DNA of 64,000 nt, taken from NCBI GenBank assembly GCA_041686955.1, contig JAWLCV010000005.1, positions 22,366-86,365 of the forward strand, given 5' to 3'. The DNA comes from UBA7803 sp041686955 (GTDB taxonomy: Bacteria; Pseudomonadota; Gammaproteobacteria; Pseudomonadales; Azotimanducaceae). The position numbers and the translations under genes are program-made. Shown here piece after piece: positions 49,206-61,314 of the stretch (the stretch's first letter is position 1; every line of letters begins with the position of its first letter). The notes below the pieces were generated by a model. It had not been told where the DNA came from, ran no database searches, and was given only the letters and a program-made list of their open reading frames with translations.

Positions 49206-50183
49206 GTGGCGATCAGAACACGATTCACGGAGACCTTCGGCATAGAGCACCCCATCGTCCAGGGTGGCATGCAGTGGGTCGGCTACGCGGAGATGGTGGC
49301 CCCGGTGGCCAACGCGGGCGGCCTCGGCTTCCTGACCGCGCTGACCCAGCCCACGCCGGAAGACCTGGCCAAGGAGATCGCCCGTACCCGGGAGATGACC
49401 GACAAGCCCTTCGGCGTGAACCTCACCATCCTGCCGACCATCAATCCGCCGCCGTATGCGGAATACCGGGATGCGATCATCCAGGGTGGTGTGAAGATCG
49501 TCGAAACCGCCGGCTACAAGCCCCAGGAGCACGTGGACGAATTCAAGAAGCACGGCATCAAGGTCATCCACAAGTGCACGGCGGTTCGGCACGCGCTCTC
49601 CGCCGAACGCATGGGGGTAGACGCCATCTCCATCGACGGTTTCGAATGCGCCGGCCACCCGGGCGAGGACGACATTCCCGGCCTGATCCTGATTCCGGCG
49701 GCCGCGAACAAGGTCAAGGTGCCGATGCTGGCCTCGGGCGGATTCGCCGATGGCCGCGGCCTGGTCGCGGCGCTGGCGCTCGGCGCCGACGGCATCAACA
49801 TGGGCACACGCTTCTGCGTCACCCAGGAAGCCCCCATCCACGAAAGCTTCAAGCGGCAGATGGTGGAGAACGACGAGCGGCAGACGAACCTCATCTTCCG
49901 CACCCTCCACAACACCGCGCGCGTCATGAAGAACGCGGTGAGCGACGAGGTGGTGACCATCGAGCGCAAGGGCGGGGCCACCTTCGAGGACATTCAGCAC
50001 CTGGTCGCCGGCGCACGGGGCCGCAAGGCGATGGCCGACGGCGACACCGACGGGGGCATATGGTCCGCGGGCATGGTTCAGGGCCTGATCAACGACATTC
50101 CCACGGTAAAGGAGCTGATCGACCGCATCGTCAGCGAGGCCGAGGCGATCATCCAGTCCCGGCTCGGCCACATGGTCGCGTAG
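49206..50183 (+). CDS. nitronate monooxygenase
   Basis: 325 residues, FMN-dependent TIM barrel: IVQGGMQWVGYAEMVAPVAN, GGLGFLTALTQPTPEDLAKE, GFECAGHPGEDDIPGL with the catalytic-His segment, and ASGGFADGRGLVAALALGAD, GINMGTRF. Oxidises nitronates such as propionate 3-nitronate; some relatives have other roles. GTG 49206 with AAAGGAG 7 bases upstream. Confidence 0.93.
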   Translation: MAIRTRFTETFGIEHPIVQGGMQWVGYAEMVAPVANAGGLGFLTALTQPTPEDLAKEIARTREMTDKPFGVNLTILPTINPPPYAEYRDAIIQGGVKIVETAGYKPQEHVDEFKKHGIKVIHKCTAVRHALSAERMGVDAISIDGFECAGHPGEDDIPGLILIPAAANKVKVPMLASGGFADGRGLVAALALGADGINMGTRFCVTQEAPIHESFKRQMVENDERQTNLIFRTLHNTARVMKNAVSDEVVTIERKGGATFEDIQHLVAGARGRKAMADGDTDGGIWSAGMVQGLINDIPTVKELIDRIVSEAEAIIQSRLGHMVA

Positions 50184-50313
50184 CCTGCGTCCGCGGCGCA
50201 CGGTGATCCTGAATGCGGGGTCATCGTGCGCGTCGCGGTCGGCGCGCTGGCGGTCGACCGAGCCGCGAATCTGGTGTAGAACCCTTCCGAGACATGGGAC
50301 CAGAACCCGTCTG

Positions 50314-51924
50314 ATGGCCAATCTCAGAATCCAGTTGCTCGGGGAGCTCAACGTCCTGCGCGACGGCGCCCGCGTGGAGCTGCCGCCCTCGCGGAAGACC
50401 CGAGCACTGCTCGCCTACCTCACCCTCAACCCCGGCGAACATCGCCGTGAGCAGCTCTGCGAGCTGTTCTGGAGCCTGCCCGACGACCCTCGCGGGTCGT
50501 TGCGCTGGTCGCTCAGCAAGCTTCGCCGCCTGGTCAACGATCCCGACGCCGAGCGCATCGCCGCCGATCGTGAACGCGTATCGTTTCGTACCCTGGGCGC
50601 CGAAGTCGACCTGCTGGAGATCCAGTCGGCACTCGCTCCGGATGCCGAAGAGCTGGACGTGGAAACGCTACAGACGCTGGCGCGAGAGCTGGCGCGCGGC
50701 TGCCTGGTGGGCCTGGATCTGGCCGAAGACCTCGACTTCCACTATTTCCTGACCAGCCAGCGCCAGCAGGCACACGAGCTGCATAGGACCGTGCTCGAGG
50801 CGCTGCTCGAGCAACTGGCCGACGACCCGGCCGCGGCGGTGCCCTGGCTGCAGGAGCTGGTGACGCTGGAGCCGTTCGATCCCGAGGTCCACCGCCGCCT
50901 CATCGCCGGCCTGGCCGCTGCCGGGCGGCGCAAGGACGCCGAGCGTCAGGCAAACGTGAGCCTCGCGACGCTGAAGGATCAACCCGGGGTGGATGCAGCC
51001 ATGCTGCTGCGCGCGGCGCACACCCGCCCCGGCGTCGCGGCGGCAGCCGGCGCGTCGCCTGCGCCGGTGGAAGCGGCGCCCCCCATCCACCAGGAGATAC
51101 GCTTCTGCCGTGCCCCGGACGGCACGCGCATCGCCTATGCCAGCACCGGCTCAGGCCCGCCGCTCGTCAAGGCCGCCAACTGGATGAATCACCTGGAGTA
51201 CGACTGGGAAAGCCCGGTCTGGCGACACGTCTTTCGCGACCTCGCCGAGCGGCATCGATTGGTGCGCTACGACGCGCGCGGCAACGGCCTGTCCGACTGG
51301 GACGTGGACGATTACTCCTTCGACGCCCTCGTGAGCGACCTGGAAGCGGTGGTGGACGCGTGCGGGATCGAGCGCTTCGACCTGCTGGCCCTGTCCCAGG
51401 GCTGCGCGGTTGCCGTGGAGTACGCGGCCCGCCACCCGGAACGCGTATCGCGGCTGATTCTGTACGGGGGTTATGCGCGCGGCTGGAACCATATGGACTC
51501 GCAGCAGCTCACGCGCCAGGCGGAGGCGATGATGCTGCTGGTGCGCATTGGCTGGGGGCAAGACCACGCCACCTTCCGGCAGATGTTCACCTCCATGTTC
51601 ATGCCCGATGCGCCCCAGGAGAATCACGACTGGTTCAACGAGCTGCAGCGCCTGACCTCATCGCCGGAGAATGCCGCGCGCCTGATCCGCGCCTGCGGCG
51701 ACGTAGACGTCCGCCACCGACTCGCCGACGTTCGAGCACCCACGCTCGTGATGCACGCGCGCCGCGACATCCTGCAGCCGTTCAACCGCGGCCGCGAGCT
51801 CGCCGCCGGCATCCCCGGCGCCCGGTTCGTGGGCCTGGACACGGGCAACCATCTGCTGCCCGCAGACGATCCCGCCTACGCGCGCTGGCTCGAGGAGGTC
51901 AACGCCTTTCTAGCTGCACCTTAG
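50314..51924 (+). CDS. BTAD-domain protein fused to alpha/beta hydrolase
   Basis: 536 residues. N-terminal winged-helix/BTAD module as in SARP-type regulators (about 1-250): IQLLGELNVLRDGARVELPP, SRKTRALLAYLTLNPGEHRR, then TPR-like helices. C-terminal alpha/beta hydrolase (about 265-536) with the nucleophile elbow LSQGC, acid Asp in HARRDILQPF and His in TGNHLLPADD. The pairing suggests a regulator whose activity depends on a small ester or lactone, or a hydrolase targeted by a DNA-binding module. ATG 50314 is the only reasonable start, without a strong ribosome site. Confidence 0.88.
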   Translation: MANLRIQLLGELNVLRDGARVELPPSRKTRALLAYLTLNPGEHRREQLCELFWSLPDDPRGSLRWSLSKLRRLVNDPDAERIAADRERVSFRTLGAEVDLLEIQSALAPDAEELDVETLQTLARELARGCLVGLDLAEDLDFHYFLTSQRQQAHELHRTVLEALLEQLADDPAAAVPWLQELVTLEPFDPEVHRRLIAGLAAAGRRKDAERQANVSLATLKDQPGVDAAMLLRAAHTRPGVAAAAGASPAPVEAAPPIHQEIRFCRAPDGTRIAYASTGSGPPLVKAANWMNHLEYDWESPVWRHVFRDLAERHRLVRYDARGNGLSDWDVDDYSFDALVSDLEAVVDACGIERFDLLALSQGCAVAVEYAARHPERVSRLILYGGYARGWNHMDSQQLTRQAEAMMLLVRIGWGQDHATFRQMFTSMFMPDAPQENHDWFNELQRLTSSPENAARLIRACGDVDVRHRLADVRAPTLVMHARRDILQPFNRGRELAAGIPGARFVGLDTGNHLLPADDPAYARWLEEVNAFLAAP

Positions 51925-52137
51925 CTGTGAGCCGCGATGCGCTTTTGCAGGAAGATCAACTCAATCAGGCCTTGAGCACACTCACCCGATGAATCAACTC
52001 CGCCTGACCGTTCACGCGGACCAGGTGTTGTGCAGATCGATCACGTGCGCACCCCGAGGGATCAGCCCATTGACGTAACCCTTGCGCCCCGGTTGATCCA
52101 TATGTTAAGTGCAAAGAAAGCTCCTTATCTTGGGCTG

Positions 52138-52149
52138 CCCCAATTGGGG
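52138..52149. promoter_or_regulatory. CCCCAATTGGGG palindrome upstream of the PEP-CTERM gene
   Basis: Perfect 12-bp palindrome in the 299-base region before the PEP-CTERM protein. Nearby GTGCCGTTCACC (about 52159-52170) and GTGCCGTGAACG (about 52186-52197) give a direct repeat that is also part of an inverted GTTCAC/GTGAAC pair. No sigma-70 or sigma-54 promoter is convincing in this region. Confidence 0.4.
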
Positions 52150-52223
52150 TATGGCAGGTGCCGTTCACCGCCCCGATACTCAGGGTGCCGTGAACGAGAA
52201 GCGTCACTGAGGGGGGACGATCG

Positions 52224-53156
52224 ATGCGCATGAGCAATATTCCATTCGAGGCCATGGCCTCGTGCCTGTTCTGTCTGATCCTTCTTTCTCCCACTGCATT
52301 CGCGGAGCCGATCTTTCTGCTACTCGAGGGAGAAGCCCGTGCGGTGGGCGAGGGTGAGACAGCCGTGTCCACAAGGGCGGAGACCAGCCGTGCCTCGTTC
52401 GTCGACAACGCGTTTCAGCGAAGCGATCAGATGGTCGTGGAATCCTCTGTCAACGTGGTGGAATCGGTCCAGACGTTGTCTGCAAGCAACAGCGGCACCG
52501 CTACGCTGCAAGCGAGTGCCGGCAACGACGCAGCCTCGGCCACCATCAGCCTCGATGGTCAAGAAGCGCCGGGCGCCCATCACCCTCTGTTGGCGATTGC
52601 CGGTGAGTTCCAGTCACTCATTTTCACGGACCCCGAGTTATCTCCCGGGACAGCGATACCGGTCGACATCAGCTACGTCCTTTCCTATTCGGTTTCCTCC
52701 GCCGCGACGCCTTACCAGGCGGGCGTTCAAGCGCACGTCGGCGTTTACGAACGCAACCCGATTGCAGGTCCGGACGACATCGGCTTGGAAGGAATCTACG
52801 GTTTCGAGCGGGTGTTCGGGGATTCGCTGGGCTTCGAATCAGTGATCACGGATGATCCTGTGACCAGTGCCGGACAGATCGTCGACGCCACCGCCACCTT
52901 CAACGTGCAGATCGGCGTCGAGTACCTGGTGCATCTTTGGACTTCCGTGTCCGTCTTGGAAGGCGCAAGCGGCCTTTCCATCAGCGGGTTCGTCGATCCC
53001 GTCTTCGGCGTCTCGGAGTCGTGCACCATGTGCGCGGGCACCGTCGTCACACGCTCGATCGCCACAGAGGTACCGGAACCGGCAGGATTCACCCTGGTTG
53101 CGCTGGGGTTCGGCTTGATGATGACCGTGAGACGGCGCTGGAACCCTGCTGGGTAA
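52224..53156 (+). CDS. PEP-CTERM sorting domain protein
   Basis: 310 residues: signal peptide (about 1-27), Ser/Thr/Ala-rich mature domain of mostly beta character, and a C-terminal sorting tag VPEPAGFTLVALGFGLMM followed by VRRRW. The tag is cleaved by an exosortase and the protein is passed to the surface or extracellular polysaccharide. No exosortase gene lies in the window. GGGGGGA precedes ATG 52224. It ends directly beside the convergent nitroreductase gene. Confidence 0.88.
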   Translation: MRMSNIPFEAMASCLFCLILLSPTAFAEPIFLLLEGEARAVGEGETAVSTRAETSRASFVDNAFQRSDQMVVESSVNVVESVQTLSASNSGTATLQASAGNDAASATISLDGQEAPGAHHPLLAIAGEFQSLIFTDPELSPGTAIPVDISYVLSYSVSSAATPYQAGVQAHVGVYERNPIAGPDDIGLEGIYGFERVFGDSLGFESVITDDPVTSAGQIVDATATFNVQIGVEYLVHLWTSVSVLEGASGLSISGFVDPVFGVSESCTMCAGTVVTRSIATEVPEPAGFTLVALGFGLMMTVRRRWNPAG

Positions 53157-53825
53157 TCAGCCCCGACGGCCGACCGGCATGAGGTAGAGCGCCCGTTCGC
53201 CGCTCGGCAGATCCAGCACCTCGTCCACCGCATCGTCATCAAACGCACCGACGACGACCGCGGCGAGACCGAGCGATTGAACCTGAAGGAACACGTTCTG
53301 GGCGGCGTGGCCCACCTCCATGAGCACGTAGCGCTCGCCGCGCCCGCCATACTTCGCGGTGGTGCGCGAGGCGACGGCGGAGAAGGCAAGCACCACGGCG
53401 TTGGTCCGCACGCACGCCTGCTGGAGGGCCGCCTCGGCGAGGGCGTCACGATGCTCGCCGTCCCGCCTGTGCTGCAACGCGTGGGAATCCGGCAGGTAGC
53501 GGTAGATGCCCGGTTTCAGCCCCTCCACGGCGCCGACCAGCACGTGGATCTCGAGTGGGTAGAGCGCGCCGGCGGACGGGGCGGTGCGGAAGCCTCGGGG
53601 CGATGTAATTCCCTGAGCGGCCCAGAGGAGCTGCCCGAGCTCGGCAAGCGTGAGGGGCTCCTCGCGCAGCTCGCGAACCGAGCGGCGCTGCAGAAGCGCC
53701 TGCTCGATGGAGGTGTCACTCTGCAGGCGGGGTTCCGGGAGCGCTATCGTCGCCATCGTCGCAGCCGTACCCGAGGCGGACGCGAACCAGAGTAAGAGCA
53801 CCTGCAATCCGACGCCAGTCTTCAT
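53157..53825 (-). CDS. secreted SagB-type nitroreductase
   Basis: 222 residues. Signal peptide-like start (about 1-23) followed by an FMN-binding nitroreductase domain: LLQRRSVRELREEPLTLAEL, QLLWAAQGITSPRGFRTAPS, AGALYPLEIHVLVG and LMEVGHAAQNVFLQVQSLGL. SagB enzymes oxidise azolines in modified peptides, but solitary relatives are common and of unknown function. An exported flavoenzyme of this type is noteworthy. No peptide precursor or YcaO gene is nearby. Confidence 0.85.
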   Translation of the reverse strand: MKTGVGLQVLLLWFASASGTAATMATIALPEPRLQSDTSIEQALLQRRSVRELREEPLTLAELGQLLWAAQGITSPRGFRTAPSAGALYPLEIHVLVGAVEGLKPGIYRYLPDSHALQHRRDGEHRDALAEAALQQACVRTNAVVLAFSAVASRTTAKYGGRGERYVLMEVGHAAQNVFLQVQSLGLAAVVVGAFDDDAVDEVLDLPSGERALYLMPVGRRG

Positions 53826-53851
53826 GGTGACCTGTCGGCGATACGGGACCG

Positions 53852-54520
53852 CTAGTCCAATGAGCCGGTGATGGACTTCCGCTGCGACACTTCGAGCCAG
53901 TTGCCGTCCGGGTCGCGGACGAACGAGATGTGCGCCACGTCACCGAGCTTAACCGGAGGCCGCCCCTCGCGCCCGCCCTTGCGCAGAATCTCCCGATGGC
54001 AGGCCCGCACATCGAAGACCTGAATGGTCATGTACCGGTAGCCCGGCGCCCGCTGCTCCGGATCCCGTACCGCCTCACCTTCCGTCAGGTGGATCTGCGA
54101 CATCCCGCAGCGGAACGTGGTGTCATCGATGGCAGGGAAGCCGAGCACGTCGCCGTAGAAGCCCTGATGCGCAGCCAGGTCGCTGACGGTGAGTTCGACC
54201 CGAAGCTGTTCCACGACACCTGGAGGCTCGAGGCGTACGCGGTTGCCGTCCGGATCCGCCAGATCCATCGGCTCGACACCAGGCCGGGCAATGATCAGGC
54301 GCCGGATTCCGCCCGCGGGCGCGTCCGGCAGCGGCTCGCGGCTGTGGTTGATCTTCAGCACCGACTCGCCGATGGCGTGCCGGTGTTGCCTCAACCCGCC
54401 GCCGAGGGGAAGCAGCTCCCGGAACTCGAGCCCGACCTCCCTTTGCCAGAAGTCGAGCATCCCCTCGAGGTCGTTGGTGAACAGGCCAACGTCGAGAGCC
54501 TGCTTGGCGAGTTCGATCAT
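53852..54520 (-). CDS. VOC-superfamily (glyoxalase-like) protein, two domains
   Basis: 222 residues with two VOC repeats: LDVGLFTNDLEGMLDFWQRE in the first half, and ELTVSDLAAHQGFYGDVLGF with SFVRDPDGNWLEVSQRK in the second. Metal-dependent chemistry on a small molecule is likely, but the family is too varied to name a substrate. GGAG precedes ATG 54520. Probably co-transcribed with the nitroreductase 26 bases downstream. Confidence 0.88.
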   Translation of the reverse strand: MIELAKQALDVGLFTNDLEGMLDFWQREVGLEFRELLPLGGGLRQHRHAIGESVLKINHSREPLPDAPAGGIRRLIIARPGVEPMDLADPDGNRVRLEPPGVVEQLRVELTVSDLAAHQGFYGDVLGFPAIDDTTFRCGMSQIHLTEGEAVRDPEQRAPGYRYMTIQVFDVRACHREILRKGGREGRPPVKLGDVAHISFVRDPDGNWLEVSQRKSITGSLD

Positions 54521-54663
54521 TGCGTTTCTCCGGTGGGGGCCTGGCTTGGCTCCACTCCGAGCTTAAACCCTCGGCCGGAATCTTCAGGCCGGGTTTTCGC
54601 AATTACAAGAGAAGGTCCAACGGCGGTAACATCGAGTTGTTGAAAGCCAATTCGGAGAGTCAC

Positions 54664-54942
54664 ATGAATCTGCATCGTCTGCTGCTCCTGTCTCTCGGAC
54701 TCGGTGCCCTGGCTGGTTGCGCCGGAGAAGGCTCCCCTCAGTGCACGACGGAGCCACGCTCGGCCTGGCAGGATGCCGACGCGTTCCAGCAGAATCTGCG
54801 CGACCAGGGTTACCAGATCAACGAGTTCAAGATCACCGACGGCAACTGCTACGAGATCTACGGCTTCGACCCCGAGCAGACCAAGGTGGAGATCTACTTC
54901 AACCCGGTCGACGGCAGCGTCGTGAAACGTGAAGAAGGGTGA
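54664..54942 (+). CDS. small PepSY-like lipoprotein
   Basis: 92 residues: lipoprotein signal with lipobox LAGC (Cys 19), a Cys pair in the mature part (QCTTEP and GNCYEIYGF), and a PepSY-like fold (AFQQNLRDQGYQINEFKITD, VEIYFNPVDGSVVKREEG). PepSY domains often sit next to cytochrome b genes in electron-transfer units; here cytochrome b561 overlaps by 14 bases. Function inferred from context. Confidence 0.82.
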   Translation: MNLHRLLLLSLGLGALAGCAGEGSPQCTTEPRSAWQDADAFQQNLRDQGYQINEFKITDGNCYEIYGFDPEQTKVEIYFNPVDGSVVKREEG

Positions 54943-55477
54943 GCCGAGCGAGCCGGAGCCCATACTCATCTGGGATCCGCTCGTACGGATCCTGCACTGG
55001 ACGCTGGCAGCCACGGTCCTCGTGAACTACTGGGTGACCGAGCCGGGCAGTGACGTTCACAACTGGATCGGCTACGCCGCCGCCGCCGCGGTAGCAGTTC
55101 GCATCGTCTGGGGCTTCGTCGGTCGAGGGTATGCCCGTTTCGCCAGCTTCAAGCCCACGGCCGAGCGGTTCCGGGAACACATGGCGGCGATGTCGTCGAG
55201 GGCCATCCCCCTCGACTCAGGCCACAATCCGCTCGGCGCCCTGATGATCTACCTGGTGTTCCTGCTCGTGGCGGTACTCGCCGTCACGGGCTGGATGCAC
55301 GAGGAGATCGATGCGTTGTTCGGCAACGACCTGTTGCAGGAGATCCACGAGGTTGCGGCCCACACGCTCTGGATCGCCGCGATACTGCACGTGGCGGCGG
55401 TGTTCCTCGTTCAGCATGTGGGAAAAATCGATCTGGTGCGCCCGATGATCACCGGGCGCCGTTATCCTCGAGACTGA
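54929..55477 (+). CDS. cytochrome b561-family membrane protein
   Basis: 182 residues, four membrane helices with histidines for b-type heme in LVRILHWTLAATVLVNYWV, HNWIGYAAAAAVAVR, and IHEVAAHTLWIAAILHVAAV. Transfers electrons across or within the inner membrane. GTG 54929 overlaps the PepSY-like gene, implying translational coupling and a joint redox role. Confidence 0.9.
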   Translation: MKKGEPSEPEPILIWDPLVRILHWTLAATVLVNYWVTEPGSDVHNWIGYAAAAAVAVRIVWGFVGRGYARFASFKPTAERFREHMAAMSSRAIPLDSGHNPLGALMIYLVFLLVAVLAVTGWMHEEIDALFGNDLLQEIHEVAAHTLWIAAILHVAAVFLVQHVGKIDLVRPMITGRRYPRD

Positions 55478-55536
55478 ACGCCTGCGGATTCGCGACGCTA
55501 GTCCGTTCGCCAGCTCACGCTTCCAGACTGCTTCGA

Positions 55537-56336
55537 ATGTTCAGACTCCCTCGAGCGCTTCCGTCGAACCGACGACCCGGCCATGAACCCCTCTACATCG
55601 CGCTTGCCGGCTTCCTCATCTGGACATTCGCCACGTGGCTGCTGGAGGGCCGGCCCCAGACGCTATTTCGTCCGGAGGCCGTCTCCGACCGGCTGCTCTA
55701 CACCGGGATCGCCAACATCGCCATCGGCCAGATCGTCGCCCTCGTACTGCTCGGGCTGCTCTTTCGCCGGGCCGGGGCCGAACCCGCACTGGCCCGCTTC
55801 CGGCCGCTCAACTATCGCTCATTCACCCTGATCGCCGCCATCCTCCTGGGCCTCGGATACCATGCAGCCGCCGGGGAAGGTCTCGGCAACGAGGTCGTGC
55901 TCATCAACGCCTTCGCTCAGGTGTTCGTCGTATCCGCGGCAGAAGTAATCGTCTGCTGGGGTCTGGTGGGGATTGCTACGGAATCTTCACTCTGCCCGCG
56001 TCTTGGCAAATGGTCCTCAATCGGGGCCGCGATCGCGGCGAGCGTCGCGTTCGGGGCGTACCACTTCGCCCACAGTCCGCCCTTCAACACGCCGACCATG
56101 GTGGCCTTTCTAACGGTCGTCGGCCTGGGCACGAGCCTGTTCTTCTTCCTCACCCGCGATCTTCTGGCGACGATCGTCTTCCACAATTTTCCCGCCGTGG
56201 CCGGCGTGACCCGTGCGCTGGCCGAGCGAAGTGAGCTCGACACGCTGACCTACCTGCAGCCCCCACTCCTCGCCACCGCGGCGCTCTCTCTGCTCGTGGT
56301 GTTGGCGGGCGAGCGGCTTGCGCTCGGCAACCGGCG

Positions 56337-56340
<4 letters not shown>
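55537..56340 (+). CDS. CPBP-like intramembrane protein, degenerate active site
   Basis: 267 residues, about seven membrane helices. The later CPBP-type motifs are recognisable (FGAYHFAHS and LATIVFHNF), but the first motif, EExxxR in active proteases, is replaced by SAAEVIVCWGL, leaving one Glu and no Arg. It may be an inactive family member or a distant relative. Its stop codon overlaps the convergent RND gene by 4 bases. Start ATG 55537; ribosome site weak. Confidence 0.7.
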
Positions 56341-59453
<3,113 letters not shown>

Positions 59454-59459
59454 GTGACG

Positions 59460-61025
59460 TCAGTGCGCGTGGCCATGGCCGATCTCTTCGCCCCCGGCCG
59501 CCGCGAGTTTCACCAGATAGGCGCCTTCGGAGACCACCCGCTCCCCGGGCTCTATACCACGATTCACCTGCACCCAGGCCCCATCGACGACGCCCAGCTC
59601 CACCGGGCGGCGGGCGAAGGTCTCGCCGCCGGTCTGCACGTAGACCACGCTGCGCCCGCCATCGTCGATGACTGCCGAGCGCGGCACCGCCAGGCGTTCG
59701 GTCGGCGGTTCCGTGAAGACGTGAGCCGCAAACCGTGCACCAATAGGCTCGGGACCAGACCGGGTGGGATACTCCACCGTGACACTGGCCGTGCGGGTCA
59801 CCGGATCGATGGCCATGCCGGTCTGTACGACCCGGGCATTGCTCGCCGCATCCAGGGTCACGGGTTGCGCGCCTTCCACATCGAACCAGGCGCCGGTGGC
59901 CTCGTCCAGCGCGCTCGCGAACCGCTCGGGCACCTGAACTTCCAGCCAGCGGCGGTCCGGCGCCGCAAGCAGGAACAGGCGCTCGCCCTGGCGGACGTAG
60001 GCGCCCGGGCGGGCACTCGAGCCGACCACGACCCCGTTCACCGGCGCGCGAACAGGGATCCCCGCGTCCTCGCCACTCTGCTGGTACTGCTGCGATCGAG
60101 CACGAGCCGCTCTCAGTTCGGCGTTCGCCACCTCGAGGGCCTGACGCGCTTCTTCGAGCCGACGTTCCGGAATCGCGCCTTTCTGCAGCAATCCGCTGAG
60201 GCGATCGACGTCCCGTTCCGCCAGCATCTGACGCGAGCGGGCGCGCTCCAGAGCGACGGTGAGCTCGCCCACGTCCGCGCCTTCACCGAGGCGTGGGACG
60301 AGGACGCCCAGCGTATCGCCCACCTCAACGGCATCGCCCGTGCGCACGAGACTCCCCGGAGCCACGTAGCCTTCCGCCGGCGCGCGAATCTCTGCTCCCG
60401 CATCGGCCGGCGGAAGGACGGTGGCGAACCCTGGGACCGAGCGTCGGATCGGGCGCTGCTCCGCGACCACCGTGGCGAAGGGATTGGTCCACTGCTGCTC
60501 CTTCAGATAGCTGATGGCGCCTTCGGGCTCTGCCTGATCGACCGTCACATCCGCCGGGTCCGCGAATACGGTTACCGGGCCCAACTCGTGGCGCGCCTGC
60601 AGGCCGCCGTCGGCGACCTCGATGGCGAGCCGATACTGCCCCGGGGCCCGGGGCGTCACCGCCGGCGTGAAGATGCCCGGCCGTGCCGGCGACTGCACCC
60701 GGAACCGCGCCACCACCCGGCCGGCATCCGAGAGCAGGACGTTCAGCGTGCCGGACGTGAGGGGGGCGTAGTCCTCGAGCCGCGTCACGTGCGCGGCAAA
60801 GGTGGACGCCTGTCCGGCGACCAGCGGCGGGAACTCGACGAACAGCTCCGTGGCCGGCGAATAGTGCGTGTAGACGAACGTGGGGCCCTCGGCGCCGTGC
60901 GCGTGGCCCGGCTCAACCGCGCCCACTTCGCCGTGCGGGTGGCCGTGCCCTCCGGGCTCGGAGCCGCCACAGGCGCCGAGCAGGAGCGGCAGACAGACGA
61001 GCAGCGCGGCCCGTTCAATGCTCAT
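59460..61025 (-). CDS. RND periplasmic adaptor lipoprotein with His-rich ends
   Basis: 521 residues. Lipobox LGAC near residue 18, then a His-rich region (GGHGHPHGEVGAVEPGHAHG), an extra beta domain (about 50-140), and a CusB-type adaptor core with lipoyl halves around a short hairpin (ALERARSRQMLAERDVDRLS). The C-terminus ends EEIGHGHAH. The two His clusters suggest metal capture before transfer to the pump. ATG 61025 is chosen; it overlaps the small lipoprotein gene by 11 bases. The frame extends upstream only as a shadow. Confidence 0.9.
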   Translation of the reverse strand: MSIERAALLVCLPLLLGACGGSEPGGHGHPHGEVGAVEPGHAHGAEGPTFVYTHYSPATELFVEFPPLVAGQASTFAAHVTRLEDYAPLTSGTLNVLLSDAGRVVARFRVQSPARPGIFTPAVTPRAPGQYRLAIEVADGGLQARHELGPVTVFADPADVTVDQAEPEGAISYLKEQQWTNPFATVVAEQRPIRRSVPGFATVLPPADAGAEIRAPAEGYVAPGSLVRTGDAVEVGDTLGVLVPRLGEGADVGELTVALERARSRQMLAERDVDRLSGLLQKGAIPERRLEEARQALEVANAELRAARARSQQYQQSGEDAGIPVRAPVNGVVVGSSARPGAYVRQGERLFLLAAPDRRWLEVQVPERFASALDEATGAWFDVEGAQPVTLDAASNARVVQTGMAIDPVTRTASVTVEYPTRSGPEPIGARFAAHVFTEPPTERLAVPRSAVIDDGGRSVVYVQTGGETFARRPVELGVVDGAWVQVNRGIEPGERVVSEGAYLVKLAAAGGEEIGHGHAH

Positions 61026-61314
61026 GCGTATGCGGCTCGCCATCGCCGTGGGAATGAGTTTCCGCAGGCTCCGCGCTCTGGGTGGCGTCAGCAGCTCCGG
61101 CCTCGTCGCCATAAAAAGCTTCGGTCTCGGGCGCGTCATGCGCATGACCGCTGCCTTGTGCGTGCGCGTCTTCGCCCTCGTGGGCGTGCACGTCGCCACC
61201 ATCGTGGGAATGGGTGCCCGAACCCTCCTGGTGCGCATGGTAGTCCGCCGCACCGCCGCACGCGGCCACCGACAGGACGCCGAGCAGGCAAATCAGTCTC
61301 GCAATGGCTTTCAT
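61015..61314 (-). CDS. small His-rich lipoprotein, metal-binding
   Basis: 99 residues: lipobox VAAC (Cys 19), then an acidic, disordered chain with 14 histidines in HAH, HSH and HTHEH groups. Such proteins buffer or ferry zinc, copper or nickel in the periplasm. It sits between the TolC-like gene (4-base overlap) and the adaptor gene (11-base overlap), so it is part of the pump system. No homologous family that I can name. Confidence 0.85.
   Translation of the reverse strand: MKAIARLICLLGVLSVAACGGAADYHAHQEGSGTHSHDGGDVHAHEGEDAHAQGSGHAHDAPETEAFYGDEAGAADATQSAEPAETHSHGDGEPHTHEH

Noticed and set aside
52073..52088. TTGACGTAACCCTTGC as a sigma-54 promoter for the PEP-CTERM gene
   Set aside because: The -12 TTGC is present but the -24 GG is missing (GA), and the start codon is more than 130 bases away.
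52150..52170. TGGCAGGTGCCGTTCA as a sigma-54 promoter
   Set aside because: No GC at the -12 position in the required phase.
53157..53825. RiPP biosynthetic cluster
   Set aside because: A SagB-like protein alone is not enough; no YcaO, precursor peptide or dedicated transporter is adjacent.
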